DNA of 64,000 nucleotides from Ga0077527 sp964531455 (GCA_964531455.1 CAZHFZ010000013.1:1-64000); one strand, 5' to 3'; counted from the first letter of the stretch, positions 40,377-48,964 are shown. The notes: generated by a model from the letters alone, not told the origin. A program made the numbers and translations.

Positions 40377-40901
40377 TTATCCCTGAATTTCTTCAACCGA
40401 CTTACCACGCTTGGCGGCAATTTCCGCAGGCGTGTTCATTGCCGTCAGGCCATTGATGGTGGCGCGAACAATGTTATACGGATTGGTCGAGCCAATACAC
40501 TTGGCCAGGATGTTGGCAACACCCATGACTTCAAGCACTGCACGAACAGGACCACCGGCAATGATGCCCGTGCCCTCGGAAGCGGGCTGCATGTAGACCT
40601 TGGATGCGCCATGGCGCCCCATGACAGCATGTTGCAGGGTGCCGTTCTTGAGCTGAACCTTGACCATCTTGCGACGCGCTTCTTCCATGGCTTTCTGCAC
40701 GGCAACCGGCACTTCACGCGCCTTGCCCTTGCCCATACCAATGCTGCCGTCGCCGTCGCCGACCACGGTCAGAGCGGCAAAACCCATCACACGGCCGCCC
40801 TTGACGACTTTGGTGACGCGGTTGATCGCGACCATTTTTTCACGAAGGCCGTCACCGCGCTCTTCGCCGGTCTGCATTTTCGCTGCCTGCATTTTTGCCA
40901 T
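40377..40901 (-). CDS. rpsE: 30S ribosomal protein S5
   Basis: The 174-residue protein has an N-terminal double-stranded RNA-binding-like fold (INRVTKVVKGGRVMGFAALTVVGDGDGSIGMGKGKAREVP) and the C-terminal VLEVMGVANILAKCIGSTNPYNIVRAT, diagnostic of S5. It sits at the mRNA entry tunnel with S4. It starts 11 bp after rplR. Confidence 0.97.
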   Translation of the reverse strand: MAKMQAAKMQTGEERGDGLREKMVAINRVTKVVKGGRVMGFAALTVVGDGDGSIGMGKGKAREVPVAVQKAMEEARRKMVKVQLKNGTLQHAVMGRHGASKVYMQPASEGTGIIAGGPVRAVLEVMGVANILAKCIGSTNPYNIVRATINGLTAMNTPAEIAAKRGKSVEEIQG

Positions 40902-40912
40902 GCGCTGCTCCG

Positions 40913-41269
40913 TTAAAACTTGAGACCGGCTTCACGCGCGGCTTCCGCCAGCGCCTTCACCCGACCGTGATATTGGTAGCCGGAGCGGTCAAACGCGACC
41001 TTCTCCACACCAGCTTTCTTTGCGCGCTCCGCGATGCTTTTACCGATCGCAACTGCCGCAGCGATATTGCCGCCGTTTGGCATTGCAGCCCGGACTTCCT
41101 TTTCAGAAGTCGAGGCACTTGCCAGCACTTTGGAGCCGCTTGCATCAATGACTTGTGCATAGATGTGGCCGTTCGAGCGATAGACGGTAAGACGCACCGC
41201 CTTGAGCTCGGCAATTTTGGCCCGGGTGCTGCGTGCGCGCCGCAGGCGCGCTGTATTTTTTTCAACCAT
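40913..41269 (-). CDS. rplR: 50S ribosomal protein L18
   Basis: The 118-residue protein includes RLTVYRSNGHIYAQVID and the C-terminal FDRSGYQYHGRVKALAEAAREAGLKF, diagnostic of the 5S rRNA-binding protein L18. It starts 12 bp after rplF. Confidence 0.97.
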   Translation of the reverse strand: MVEKNTARLRRARSTRAKIAELKAVRLTVYRSNGHIYAQVIDASGSKVLASASTSEKEVRAAMPNGGNIAAAVAIGKSIAERAKKAGVEKVAFDRSGYQYHGRVKALAEAAREAGLKF

Positions 41270-41281
41270 GTTCTATCCGCC

Positions 41282-41815
41282 TTACTTCTTCTTCGTTTCC
41301 TTGAGCACAATTCGCTCTTCGGCATAACGCACGCCCTTGCCCTTGTAAGGCTCCGGCGGCCGGTAATTGCGAACATCTGCGGCGACCTGCCCGACTTTCT
41401 GCTTGTCGGCGCCCTTGATGATTATTTCGGTTTGTGTCGGGGTCTCGACCTTTACACCCGCCGGCAACTGATGAACTACCGGGTGCGAAAAACCCAGCGT
41501 CAGGTTGAGCTTGTCGCCTTGTGCCTGAGCACGGTAGCCAACGCCAACCAGCATCAGTTTGCGCTCGAACCCCTTGCTTACACCCTGCACCATGTTCGCT
41601 ATCAATGCGCGCAGTGTGCCGCTGATCGCATTCGCCTGGCGCGTGTCTTCGTTCAGCTTGATTTCGAGACGATTGTCAATTTTCTCGACTTTCACATTCG
41701 AAGTAATTGCTTGGGACAGCGTTCCCAGCGGACCCTTGACTGAAATCTGGTCGACACCAATCGTAACTTCGACTTTTTCCGGCAACATGACCGGGGATTT
41801 ACCGACTCTGGACAT
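41282..41815 (-). CDS. rplF: 50S ribosomal protein L6
   Basis: The 177-residue protein opens MSRVGKSPVMLPEKVEVTI. The two-domain L6 fold ends with YRPPEPYKGKGVRYAEERIVLKETKKK, near the factor-binding site. It starts 12 bp after rpsH. Confidence 0.97.
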   Translation of the reverse strand: MSRVGKSPVMLPEKVEVTIGVDQISVKGPLGTLSQAITSNVKVEKIDNRLEIKLNEDTRQANAISGTLRALIANMVQGVSKGFERKLMLVGVGYRAQAQGDKLNLTLGFSHPVVHQLPAGVKVETPTQTEIIIKGADKQKVGQVAADVRNYRPPEPYKGKGVRYAEERIVLKETKKK

Positions 41816-41827
41816 CGTCTTCCTCCG

Positions 41828-42223
41828 TTAGGCCACGATGCAGAGAACTTCCCCACCGATGCCCATGCCTCGGGCTTTGCGATCGGTCATCACACCTTTG
41901 GAGGTGGAAACGATAGCAACGCCAAGGCCGTTCATCACATTGGGAATGTCACGGCTGGGTTTATAAATACGCAGGCCTGGACGGCTTACGCGTTCAATTT
42001 TCTCGATCACCGGGCTGCCGGCGTAATACTTGAGTTCAACCTCAAGCACCGGCTTGGACGCTTCACCTCTGACGGCGAAGTCCTCAATATAGCCTTCGTC
42101 CTTGAGGACTTTGGCAATCGCGGCCTTGAGCTTGCTCGAAGGCATCGACACGGTTCCCTTTTCCGCTTGCTGTGCATTGCGGATGCGGGTCAGCATGTCG
42201 GAAATCGGATCATTCATGCTCAT
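41828..42223 (-). CDS. rpsH: 30S ribosomal protein S8
   Basis: The 131-residue protein MSMNDPISDMLTRIRNAQQAEK ends with STSKGVMTDRKARGMGIGGEVLCIVA, diagnostic of S8, which in E. coli also represses the spc operon by binding near rplE. It starts 23 bp after rpsN. Confidence 0.97.
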   Translation of the reverse strand: MSMNDPISDMLTRIRNAQQAEKGTVSMPSSKLKAAIAKVLKDEGYIEDFAVRGEASKPVLEVELKYYAGSPVIEKIERVSRPGLRIYKPSRDIPNVMNGLGVAIVSTSKGVMTDRKARGMGIGGEVLCIVA

Positions 42224-42246
42224 GCAAAATTCTCCTGCGGCCTGTC

Positions 42247-42552
42247 TTACCAGCTAGCCTTGATTACGCCCGGAATCTCGCCGCGCATTGCTATCTCGCG
42301 CAACTTGCCCCGAGCCAGCCCGAACTTGCGATAAACACCGCGGGGCCGGCCAGTCAGCGCGCAACGATTGCGCAAACGGACAGGACTCGCGTTCCGCGGC
42401 AGCTTCTGCAGCTTCAGACGTGCTTCATATCGATCCTCAGGAGACAGCTTCTGATCGTCAACAAGCGTCTGGAGCTCCGCGCGCTTGGCCGCGAATTTCT
42501 TCACAGTCTTGCGACGCTTCTGCTCACGGTTTATCAGTGCAAGCTTAGACAT
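42247..42552 (-). CDS. rpsN: 30S ribosomal protein S14 (zinc-free form)
   Basis: The 101-residue protein lacks the CxxC pairs of the zinc form. It ends with RNRCALTGRPRGVYRKFGLARGKLREIAMRGEIPGVIKASW. S14 sits in the head of the small subunit. It starts 9 bp after rplE. Confidence 0.97.
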   Translation of the reverse strand: MSKLALINREQKRRKTVKKFAAKRAELQTLVDDQKLSPEDRYEARLKLQKLPRNASPVRLRNRCALTGRPRGVYRKFGLARGKLREIAMRGEIPGVIKASW

Positions 42553-42561
42553 ACGTTTTCC

Positions 42562-43239
42562 TCAATTACGGAAAGGAAATTTAAAAGCGGAAAGCAAAGC
42601 CCGACCTTCTTCATCGGACTTTGCCGTCGTCGAAATCGTGATGTTCATGCCACGAAGGGCATCAATCTTGTCGTACTCGATTTCAGGAAAAATGATCTGC
42701 TCTTTGACGCCCATGTTGTAGTTGCCACGGCCATCAAAACTCTTGCCGGAAATACCGCGAAAATCGCGAACACGGGGCAGCGCGATGCTCACCAGACGGT
42801 CCAGGAATTCATACATGCGCGCACCGCGCAACGTAACCTTGCAACCGACAGGGTAACCTTCACGGATCTTGAAATTCGCGATCGCTTTGCGTGATTTGGT
42901 CACCAGTGGTTTCTGGCCGGCAATCTTGGTCATGTCACCGACAGCGTTGTCCATGATCTTCTTGTCAGCAACGGCCTCGCCGACGCCCATGTTCAGGACG
43001 ATCTTTTCGATACGCGGCACCTGCATCGGGCTGGAGTAACCGAACTTAGCAGTCAGCTCTTTAGCCACGGTTTCTTTGTAATAGGTGCTCAGGCGTGCAG
43101 GGGCAGTCGGCCGGGCAGGTTTACCCTGCTTGGCGGATGCGCCGGCAGATGCCTTGGGCTCCTTTGCGGCTTTCTTGGCCGGCTCTGCCTTGGCTTCCTT
43201 GGCAGGCTTCGCTTTTTTGGTTTCTTTGTCAGCGCTCAT
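42562..43239 (-). CDS. rplE: 50S ribosomal protein L5 with N-terminal extension
   Basis: The conserved L5 core (about 179 residues, from LSTYYKETVAKEL to LLSAFKFPFRN) is preceded by some 48 residues rich in Lys, Ala, Pro and Glu (MSADKETKKAKPAKEAKAEP and onward). The total is 225 residues. The extension is probably translated: its ATG overlaps the rplX stop by 4 nt (ATGA), and no ATG lies between it and the conserved core. L5 binds 5S rRNA and contacts P-site tRNA. The function of the extension is unknown. Confidence 0.93.
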   Translation of the reverse strand: MSADKETKKAKPAKEAKAEPAKKAAKEPKASAGASAKQGKPARPTAPARLSTYYKETVAKELTAKFGYSSPMQVPRIEKIVLNMGVGEAVADKKIMDNAVGDMTKIAGQKPLVTKSRKAIANFKIREGYPVGCKVTLRGARMYEFLDRLVSIALPRVRDFRGISGKSFDGRGNYNMGVKEQIIFPEIEYDKIDALRGMNITISTTAKSDEEGRALLSAFKFPFRN

Positions 43240-43553
43240 ACATCAACCACTTCGCCATTGGACTTAAAAAACCGAACGCGACGGCCGTCTTCCAGTTGCC
43301 GAATGCCGATTCGATCAGCCTTCTTGGTCACCGGGTTGAACAGCGCCACATTCGAGATGTGAATGGGCATTTCCTTGTCGATGATCCCGCCGGTGTCACC
43401 CTTGGCCGGATTGGGCCGCTGGTGCTTCTTGACGCGATTGATGCCTTCGACAAGCAGATGATCTGCATCGACAACACGCAGCACCGTCCCGCGCTTACTG
43501 CGGTCACGGCCGGTCAGCACTACAACGTCGTCGCCTTTTCTGATCTTGCGCAT
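43236..43553 (-). CDS. rplX: 50S ribosomal protein L24
   Basis: The 105-residue protein starts with a KOW motif (MRKIRKGDDVVVLTGRDRSKRGTVLRV) and continues VEGINRVKKHQRPNP, diagnostic of L24, which starts large-subunit assembly. It overlaps rplE by 4 nt and follows rplN by 16 bp. Confidence 0.97.
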   Translation of the reverse strand: MRKIRKGDDVVVLTGRDRSKRGTVLRVVDADHLLVEGINRVKKHQRPNPAKGDTGGIIDKEMPIHISNVALFNPVTKKADRIGIRQLEDGRRVRFFKSNGEVVDV

Positions 43554-43569
43554 ATGCGTAACGTCCTCT

Positions 43570-43938
43570 TTACAGCACTTCCGGTGCGAGAGAAACGATC
43601 TTCATGAATCGTTCAGTCCGCAGCTCACGCGTCACCGGTCCAAAAATCCGCGTACCGATCGGCTCAAGTTTCTGGTTGAGCAGAACTGCAGCGTTGCCAT
43701 CAAACTTAAGGAGCGACCCGTCGTTGCGGCGCACACCTTTGGCGGTGCGCACGACAACAGCGTTATAAACTTCGCCCTTCTTGACACGCCCACGAGGCGC
43801 AGCGTCCTTGATGCTGACCTTGATGACGTCGCCGATGCCGGCATAACGACGCTTCGAGCCACCAAGCACCTTGATGCACATAACAGTACGCGCACCGGTG
43901 TTGTCTGCAACATCCAGTTTGGATTGCATCTGAATCAT
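43570..43938 (-). CDS. rplN: 50S ribosomal protein L14
   Basis: The 122-residue protein MIQMQSKLDVADNTGARTVMCIKVLGG ends RELRTERFMKIVSLAPEVL, standard L14. I chose the ATG at 43938, preceded by GCAGGAA; the open frame 13 codons further upstream is spacer. It is the first gene of the spc portion, with a probable promoter in the 161-bp spacer before it. Confidence 0.96.
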   Translation of the reverse strand: MIQMQSKLDVADNTGARTVMCIKVLGGSKRRYAGIGDVIKVSIKDAAPRGRVKKGEVYNAVVVRTAKGVRRNDGSLLKFDGNAAVLLNQKLEPIGTRIFGPVTRELRTERFMKIVSLAPEVL

Positions 43939-44056
43939 GATATTTCCTGCTTTTCTTTCTCCAACTTGACCCACCAAACAGCGGAAGGTCAGTCTTGGAG
44001 CCCGTTCGGGCTAGGTCACCGCCTGCGGTAGCAGAGCGGAAAAATTACAGCCGCAA

Positions 44057-44086
44057 ATTATAAACCGAAGCGCAACAGCAGCGCAA
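44057..44086 (-). promoter_or_regulatory. probable spc promoter upstream of rplN
   Basis: On the minus strand, -35 TTGCGC (44086-44081), an 18-bp spacer and a consensus -10 TATAAT (44062-44057) lie in the 161-bp rpsQ-rplN spacer. This is where E. coli has Pspc. The transcript would have a leader of about 110 nt containing the small hairpin AGCCCG-AA-CGGGCT. Confidence 0.65.
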
Positions 44087-44099
44087 GGCCTTATTACGA

Positions 44100-44372
44100 T
44101 TAAACGCCCCGCGACTTCTCCACCAGCTTGATCACCTTCCAAGCCTTGGTTTTCGCCAGGGGACGGCATTCCTCGATCAGGACCGTATCGCCTTCTTTGT
44201 ACTCATCGTTGGCGTCGTGTGCATGATATTTTTTCGACCGGGTCACCACCTTGCCCAGCAGCGGGTGCTTGACCCGACGCTCGACCAGAACGGTTACCGT
44301 TTTGTCCATCTTGTCGCTGACCACACGCCCGGTCAGGGTTCGTTTGTTTGCTTCGCTCTTTACGTCGCTCAT
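44100..44372 (-). CDS. rpsQ: 30S ribosomal protein S17
   Basis: The 90-residue protein contains RTLTGRVVSDKMDKTVTVLVERRVKHPLLGKVV and IEECRPLAKTKAWKV, diagnostic of the OB-fold protein S17. It starts 15 bp after rpmC and is the last gene of the S10 portion. Confidence 0.97.
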   Translation of the reverse strand: MSDVKSEANKRTLTGRVVSDKMDKTVTVLVERRVKHPLLGKVVTRSKKYHAHDANDEYKEGDTVLIEECRPLAKTKAWKVIKLVEKSRGV

Positions 44373-44387
44373 ATCCGCATCCCGCCC

Positions 44388-44573
44388 TTAAGCCTTCGTT
44401 GCCAGCACCGTGCGCACGCGCGCGATGTCGCGGCGCACCTTGCGCAGCTGGCTGGTGTTGGTCAGTTGCTGGGTCGCTTTCTGCATACGCAGGGAAAACT
44501 GCGCCTTCAGCAGCGATTCCAGTTCCTTGCGCAGATCCTCAGCGCCTTTTGCCTGCAGTTCGCTTGACTTCAT
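44388..44573 (-). CDS. rpmC: 50S ribosomal protein L29
   Basis: The 61-residue protein MKSSELQAKGAEDLRKELESLLKAQFSLRMQ is standard L29 at the tunnel exit. I chose the ATG at 44573, 1 bp after the rplP stop; a longer frame reads through rplP sequence in another phase. Confidence 0.95.
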   Translation of the reverse strand: MKSSELQAKGAEDLRKELESLLKAQFSLRMQKATQQLTNTSQLRKVRRDIARVRTVLATKA

Positions 44574-44574
44574 A

Positions 44575-44991
44575 TCAACCCCCAACCAGACGGTGCACGA
44601 ATGTGGTTGCAATCGGGAGCTTCGCCGCCGCAAGGCGGAAAGCTTCCTTGGCAATGACCTCGTTCACGCCGTCCATTTCATACAAAACCTTGCCCGGCTG
44701 AATCTCGGCGACCCAGTACTCCGGATTCCCTTTACCGTTACCCATCCGGACTTCCGCCGGCTTACGCGAAATCGGCTTGTCCGGGAAAATGCGAATCCAG
44801 ATCCGGCCGCCGCGCTTGATGTGGCGCGTCATTGCACGACGCGCAGCTTCAATCTGTCGGGCAGTCAGGCGGCCGCGACCGATCGCCTTCAGGCCGAATT
44901 CGCCGAAGCTGACCTTGTTGCCGCGAGTCGCAACGCCGGTGTTCCGGCCCTTCTGCTCCTTGCGGTATTTACGCCTGGCTGGCTGTAGCAC
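44575..44991 (-). CDS. rplP: 50S ribosomal protein L16
   Basis: The 138-residue protein VLQPARRKYRKEQKGRNTG ends KLPIATTFVHRLVGG, standard L16 at the A-site side. The start is a GTG at 44991 with AGGAG seven bases upstream. It overlaps the 3' end of rpsC by 23 nt. The further-upstream frame has no family sequence. Confidence 0.94.
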   Translation of the reverse strand: MLQPARRKYRKEQKGRNTGVATRGNKVSFGEFGLKAIGRGRLTARQIEAARRAMTRHIKRGGRIWIRIFPDKPISRKPAEVRMGNGKGNPEYWVAEIQPGKVLYEMDGVNEVIAKEAFRLAAAKLPIATTFVHRLVGG

Positions 44992-45724
44992 GTTTTGCTC
45001 CTGTCTTTGCAGTTGTCCTTCTCGGCTTGCGCGCCGGTGCCGGCGCGGGTTCCTCGGCCGGTACGGCCGACGGAGCCAGTGCAGGATGATCATTCTTGCC
45101 GATCACCTCACCCTTGAACACCCAGACCTTCACGCCAATGATGCCGTAGCTGGTTTTGGCTTCCGAAAATCCGTAGTCGATATCTGCGCGAAGCGTATGC
45201 AGCGGCACACGGCCCTCGCGGTACCACTCAGTGCGGGCAATTTCAATACCATTGAGCCGACCCGCGCTCATGATCTTGATACCCTGCGCACCCAGACGCA
45301 TCGCATTGGTAATCGCACGCTTCATCGCGCGACGGAACATGATCCGCTTTTGCAGTTGCTGCACGATCGAATCGGCGATCAGTTGCGCGTCGAGTTCCGG
45401 CTTGCGCACTTCCTCGATATTGACGTGAACAGGAACGCCGAGCATCTTCTGCAGGTCAGCCTTCAGGCGCTCGATGTCTTCGCCTTTTTTGCCGATGACC
45501 ATGCCCGGACGCGCACTGTATACAGTGATACGTGCATTCTTGGCCGGACGCTCGATGACGACGCGCGAAACGGCAGCCTGGGACAAGCGCTCCTTCAGGT
45601 ATTCGCGGACCTTGATGTCCTCGAGCAGCATCCCGGCGAAGTTCTTGTTGTTGGCATACCAGCGTGACGCCCAGTTACGGTTGAACGCCAGACGGAATCC
45701 GATCGGATGTATTTTTTGGCCCAT
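44969..45724 (-). CDS. rpsC: 30S ribosomal protein S3
   Basis: The 251-residue protein opens MGQKIHPIGFRLAFNRNWASRWY and has a KH domain (ARPGMVIGKKGEDIERLK). Residues after about 215 form a Pro/Ala/Lys-rich tail (EEPAPAPARKPRRTTAKTG), longer than in E. coli (233 residues). Its 3' end overlaps rplP by 23 nt. Confidence 0.97.
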   Translation of the reverse strand: MGQKIHPIGFRLAFNRNWASRWYANNKNFAGMLLEDIKVREYLKERLSQAAVSRVVIERPAKNARITVYSARPGMVIGKKGEDIERLKADLQKMLGVPVHVNIEEVRKPELDAQLIADSIVQQLQKRIMFRRAMKRAITNAMRLGAQGIKIMSAGRLNGIEIARTEWYREGRVPLHTLRADIDYGFSEAKTSYGIIGVKVWVFKGEVIGKNDHPALAPSAVPAEEPAPAPARKPRRTTAKTGAKRATASQA

Positions 45725-45727
45725 GCT

Positions 45728-46066
45728 TTACTTCCTTCCGTCGCCGACGGTCACGTAAACGTGGCACGTCGGTTTCAAGATTTGTACGCCCCGGCCTTTG
45801 GCCCGTGCGGAAAAGCGCTTCATCACCGGACCTTTTTCGACGTAAATCCGAGTCACTTTGAGTTCGTCGATATCGGCACCGTCATTGTGCTCGGCGTTGG
45901 CTATTGCCGACTCCAGCACTTTACGAATGATCACCGCGCCTTTTTTTGGAGAAAACCCCAGAATATTGAGCGCGTTTTCCACCGTCTTACCGCGGATCAG
46001 ATCCGCAACAAGCCGGCCTTTTTGCGGCGATAACCTGACGCCGAACAGTTTAGCTGTGGTATCCAT
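45728..46066 (-). CDS. rplV: 50S ribosomal protein L22
   Basis: The 112-residue protein contains LFGVRLSPQKGRLVADLIRGKTVENALNIL and the tunnel-lining hairpin MKRFSARAKGRGVQILKPTCHVYVTV. It starts 11 bp after rpsS. Confidence 0.97.
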   Translation of the reverse strand: MDTTAKLFGVRLSPQKGRLVADLIRGKTVENALNILGFSPKKGAVIIRKVLESAIANAEHNDGADIDELKVTRIYVEKGPVMKRFSARAKGRGVQILKPTCHVYVTVGDGRK

Positions 46067-46077
46067 TTAGATAACCC

Positions 46078-46386
46078 TTATTTCGCCGGCGTAGGAGCCG
46101 ATTTCTTATCGCCAGGCGATGATCCGCCAGCTTTCGAATGGCCCTTGAACGTGCGGGTGTGCGCAAATTCGCCCAGTTTGTGACCGACCATGTTTTCCGT
46201 CACATAAACCGGCACATGCTGCCTGCCGTTATGAACAGCAATAGTCAGACCGACAAAGTCGGGGAGAACCGTGGAACGCCGGGACCAGGTTTTGATCGGG
46301 CGCTTGTCAGAACCGGCGCGAGCCGTCTCCACCTTCTGCATCAGGTGATGATCGACGAACGGGCCTTTTTTAATGGAACGTGACAT
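46078..46386 (-). CDS. rpsS: 30S ribosomal protein S19
   Basis: The 102-residue protein opens MSRSIKKGPFVDHHL and includes GHKLGEFAHTRTFKGHSK, standard S19. It carries about ten extra C-terminal residues (SSPGDKKSAPTPAK) compared with the usual 92. It starts 9 bp after rplB. Confidence 0.97.
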   Translation of the reverse strand: MSRSIKKGPFVDHHLMQKVETARAGSDKRPIKTWSRRSTVLPDFVGLTIAVHNGRQHVPVYVTENMVGHKLGEFAHTRTFKGHSKAGGSSPGDKKSAPTPAK

Positions 46387-46395
46387 GTTTATCCC

Positions 46396-47229
46396 TTACG
46401 CCGTAGCTTTCGCATTGCGGCGACGAATGATCATCCCGCTGGTGCGTTTGTTCTTGCGCGTCTTGTAACCCTTACACATGACGCCCCAAGGACTGACCGG
46501 CGCCTGTGCGGCCGCCGTACGTCCTTCACCACCACCGTGCGGGTGATCGATTGGGTTCATTGCAACACCCCGAACCGTCGGGCGAATACCACGCCAACGG
46601 ACACGCCCGGCCTTGCCGATGGACTCCAGTTGATGTTCTTCGTTACCCACCTCGCCAATCGTGGCGCGGCAGTTCACGTGCACTTTGCGGATTTCGCCGG
46701 AGCGCAGGCGCAGCTGGGCATATTCACCTTCGCGGGCCAGCAGTTGCACCGAAGTACCCGCGGCACGCGACAGCTGCGCACCTTTACCCGGAAGCATTTC
46801 CACGCAGCAGATCGTCGAGCCAACGGGAATGTTGCGCAGGGGCAGGGCATTACCGGTTTTGATCGGCGCTTCCGGCCCGGAAAGCAGCTGCATGCCGGCA
46901 GTAACACCGCGCGTAGCAATCACGTAACGGCGTTCGCCATCGGCGTAGCACAGCAGTGCAAGATGCGCGCTGCGGTTGGGATCGTATTCAATCCGTTCAA
47001 CCTTCGCCGGAATACCGTCCTTGTTACGCTTGAAATCGACCATGCGGTAATGCTGCTTGTGGCCGCCACCCTGGTGACGCATGGTGACGCGACCATGAAC
47101 GTTACGGCCCGCTTTTTTCGACTGGCTTTTGACCAGTTTCGCAACCGGTTTGCCCTTGTGCAGGCCCGGGGTAACCACTTTGACCAGGCCGCGACGACCC
47201 GGTGAAGTCGGTTTGACTTTAACTAACAT
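46396..47229 (-). CDS. rplB: 50S ribosomal protein L2
   Basis: The 277-residue protein shows VTMRHQGGGHKQHYRMVDFKR, and the C-terminal MNPIDHPHGGGEGR loop holds the conserved histidine near the peptidyl transferase centre. Its ATG overlaps the rplW stop by one base (TAATG). Confidence 0.98.
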   Translation of the reverse strand: MLVKVKPTSPGRRGLVKVVTPGLHKGKPVAKLVKSQSKKAGRNVHGRVTMRHQGGGHKQHYRMVDFKRNKDGIPAKVERIEYDPNRSAHLALLCYADGERRYVIATRGVTAGMQLLSGPEAPIKTGNALPLRNIPVGSTICCVEMLPGKGAQLSRAAGTSVQLLAREGEYAQLRLRSGEIRKVHVNCRATIGEVGNEEHQLESIGKAGRVRWRGIRPTVRGVAMNPIDHPHGGGEGRTAAAQAPVSPWGVMCKGYKTRKNKRTSGMIIRRRNAKATA

Positions 47230-47555
47230 TACTTCACCTCCCCTTCAGCAAAGGTGATTTCCTGACCTGCCTTGAGGCAGACATAGGCTTTTTTCCACGA
47301 ACTGCGTCGGCCGGTAAACTTGCCGAAACGCTTTTCCTTGCCGCGAACATTAACAATGCTGACCTTCTGGACTTCGAGTTTCTCGTCCTTCTTGCTCAAC
47401 ATCGTTTCAACCGCAGCCTTGATTTCCGGCTTGGTCGCATCACGGGCAACGCGGAACACCACCTGGTTGTTCTTTTCGCCGACAAGCGTGCTCTTTTCGG
47501 AGATTACGGGGGCGAGCAGGATTTGCGCCAGACGTTCTGTGCTGAATGCGCTCAT
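47229..47555 (-). CDS. rplW: 50S ribosomal protein L23
   Basis: The 108-residue protein contains ERLAQILLAPVISEKSTLVGEKNNQVVFRVARDATKPEIKAAVE, the L23 core that docks trigger factor and SRP at the tunnel exit. It overlaps rplD by 4 nt (ATGA) and rplB by 1 nt. Confidence 0.97.
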   Translation of the reverse strand: MSAFSTERLAQILLAPVISEKSTLVGEKNNQVVFRVARDATKPEIKAAVETMLSKKDEKLEVQKVSIVNVRGKEKRFGKFTGRRSSWKKAYVCLKAGQEITFAEGEVK

Positions 47556-48172
47556 GCCAGCAGCTCCTCGATTTTGCCCACAGCGCCTTTGGTGATCAGC
47601 ACATTGGTGTGCCGGATCAGGCTGACCGGATCAGCATGGTTTACATCCACCACCATGACGTTGGGGAGGTTGCGCGACGACAGCCGCAGGTTCTCATCCA
47701 TGCTGTCGGTAATGATGAGCACATCGTCCATGCCCATACCCTTCAGCTTGCTGGCGAGCAATTTGGTTTTCGGCGCATCGATGGTGAACGAATCCACCAC
47801 CGACAGACGGTCTTCACGAGCCAGTTGCGAGAGGATCGACATCAGGCCTGCGCGGTACATCTTGCGGTTCAGCTTGTGCGAGTAGTTCTCGTCCGGCGAG
47901 TTCGGGAAAGTCCGGCCGCCGCCACGCCACAGCGGGCTGGAGGTCATACCGGCACGAGCACGGCCCGTGCCCTTTTGCCGCCATGGCTTCTTGGTCGTGT
48001 GGGTTACCGTGCCGCGATCCTTCTGGGCACGCGTGGCCAAGCGAGCGTTGGCGAGGTAGGCGGTGACCACCTGGTGCACCAGTGCCTCGTTGTACTCACG
48101 GCCGAATGCAGCATCCGAAGCCGCCAGTTTCGCGGTCGGCTTGCCTTGATCGTTAATGACGTTAAGTTCCAT
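47552..48172 (-). CDS. rplD: 50S ribosomal protein L4
   Basis: The 206-residue protein has the tunnel loop KPWRQKGTGRARAGMTSSPLWRGGGRTFPNSP at about 57-88, diagnostic of L4. In E. coli L4 represses the S10 operon through a leader ahead of rpsJ, but that leader cannot exist here because rpsJ directly follows tuf. It starts 11 bp after rplC. Confidence 0.97.
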   Translation of the reverse strand: MELNVINDQGKPTAKLAASDAAFGREYNEALVHQVVTAYLANARLATRAQKDRGTVTHTTKKPWRQKGTGRARAGMTSSPLWRGGGRTFPNSPDENYSHKLNRKMYRAGLMSILSQLAREDRLSVVDSFTIDAPKTKLLASKLKGMGMDDVLIITDSMDENLRLSSRNLPNVMVVDVNHADPVSLIRHTNVLITKGAVGKIEELLA

Positions 48173-48183
48173 TTAGCGTCGCC

Positions 48184-48873
48184 TCACTTCTTCGCCGGGG
48201 CGGCTTTGCCGCCCTGTTTGACTGCCGGGGGACGCCGAGTGCGAACCGCAGGGCGGACCATCACGTCACCGCCGCGTGAACCGGGAACGGCACCGCGAAT
48301 CAGCAGCAGGTTGCGCTCAACATCAATGCGCACAATCTGCAGCGACTGCTGGGTCCGCGTCACCGCGCCCATGTGGCCAGGCATCCGTTTGCCGGGGAAT
48401 ACACGACCAGGATCCTGAGCCATACCGATCGAACCCGGTTTGTTGTGCGAAACCGAGTTACCGTGGCTGGCGCGATTCGAAGAGAAGTTGTGACGCTTGA
48501 TGACGCCGGCAAAACCCTTGCCCTGCGACACGCCGGTCACATCAACGTATTGTCCGACTTCGAAAATGGTTGCGGGCAGCGCGGTACCGGCCTTCAACTC
48601 AGCCAGTTTCTCGGGGGTAACCGTGAATTCACGCATCACCCGGCCCGCCTCAACACCCGCTTTCGCGAAATGTCCGGCAGCAGCCTTGACCACGCGCGTC
48701 GCGCGTCGTTTGCCGAATGCAACCTGGACAGCCGAATAGCCGTCCGTCTCGGGCGTTTTAACTTGGGAGACGCGGTTGTTCGACACGTCAACGACCGTCA
48801 CCGGAATGGTGTCGCCGTCATCGGTGAATACCCGCGTCATGCCGACTTTGCGGCCGACGAGTCCTAAACTCAT
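48184..48873 (-). CDS. rplC: 50S ribosomal protein L3
   Basis: The 229-residue protein opens MSLGLVGRKVGMTRVFTDDG and includes SQGKGFAGVIKRHNFSSNRASHGNSVSHNKPGSIG, the loop reaching toward the peptidyl transferase centre. A basic tail (PPAVKQGGKAAPAKK) makes it longer than the 209 residues of E. coli. A 91-bp spacer separates it from rpsJ. Confidence 0.97.
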   Translation of the reverse strand: MSLGLVGRKVGMTRVFTDDGDTIPVTVVDVSNNRVSQVKTPETDGYSAVQVAFGKRRATRVVKAAAGHFAKAGVEAGRVMREFTVTPEKLAELKAGTALPATIFEVGQYVDVTGVSQGKGFAGVIKRHNFSSNRASHGNSVSHNKPGSIGMAQDPGRVFPGKRMPGHMGAVTRTQQSLQIVRIDVERNLLLIRGAVPGSRGGDVMVRPAVRTRRPPAVKQGGKAAPAKK

Positions 48874-48964
48874 GTTTTAATTACCTTTTTTAAAAAGGCG
48901 CCGACTTCAATTGGCCGGCACTTCTGTTTAACAACTGGACGCCGTAGCGCCCGTTACCACCGTT

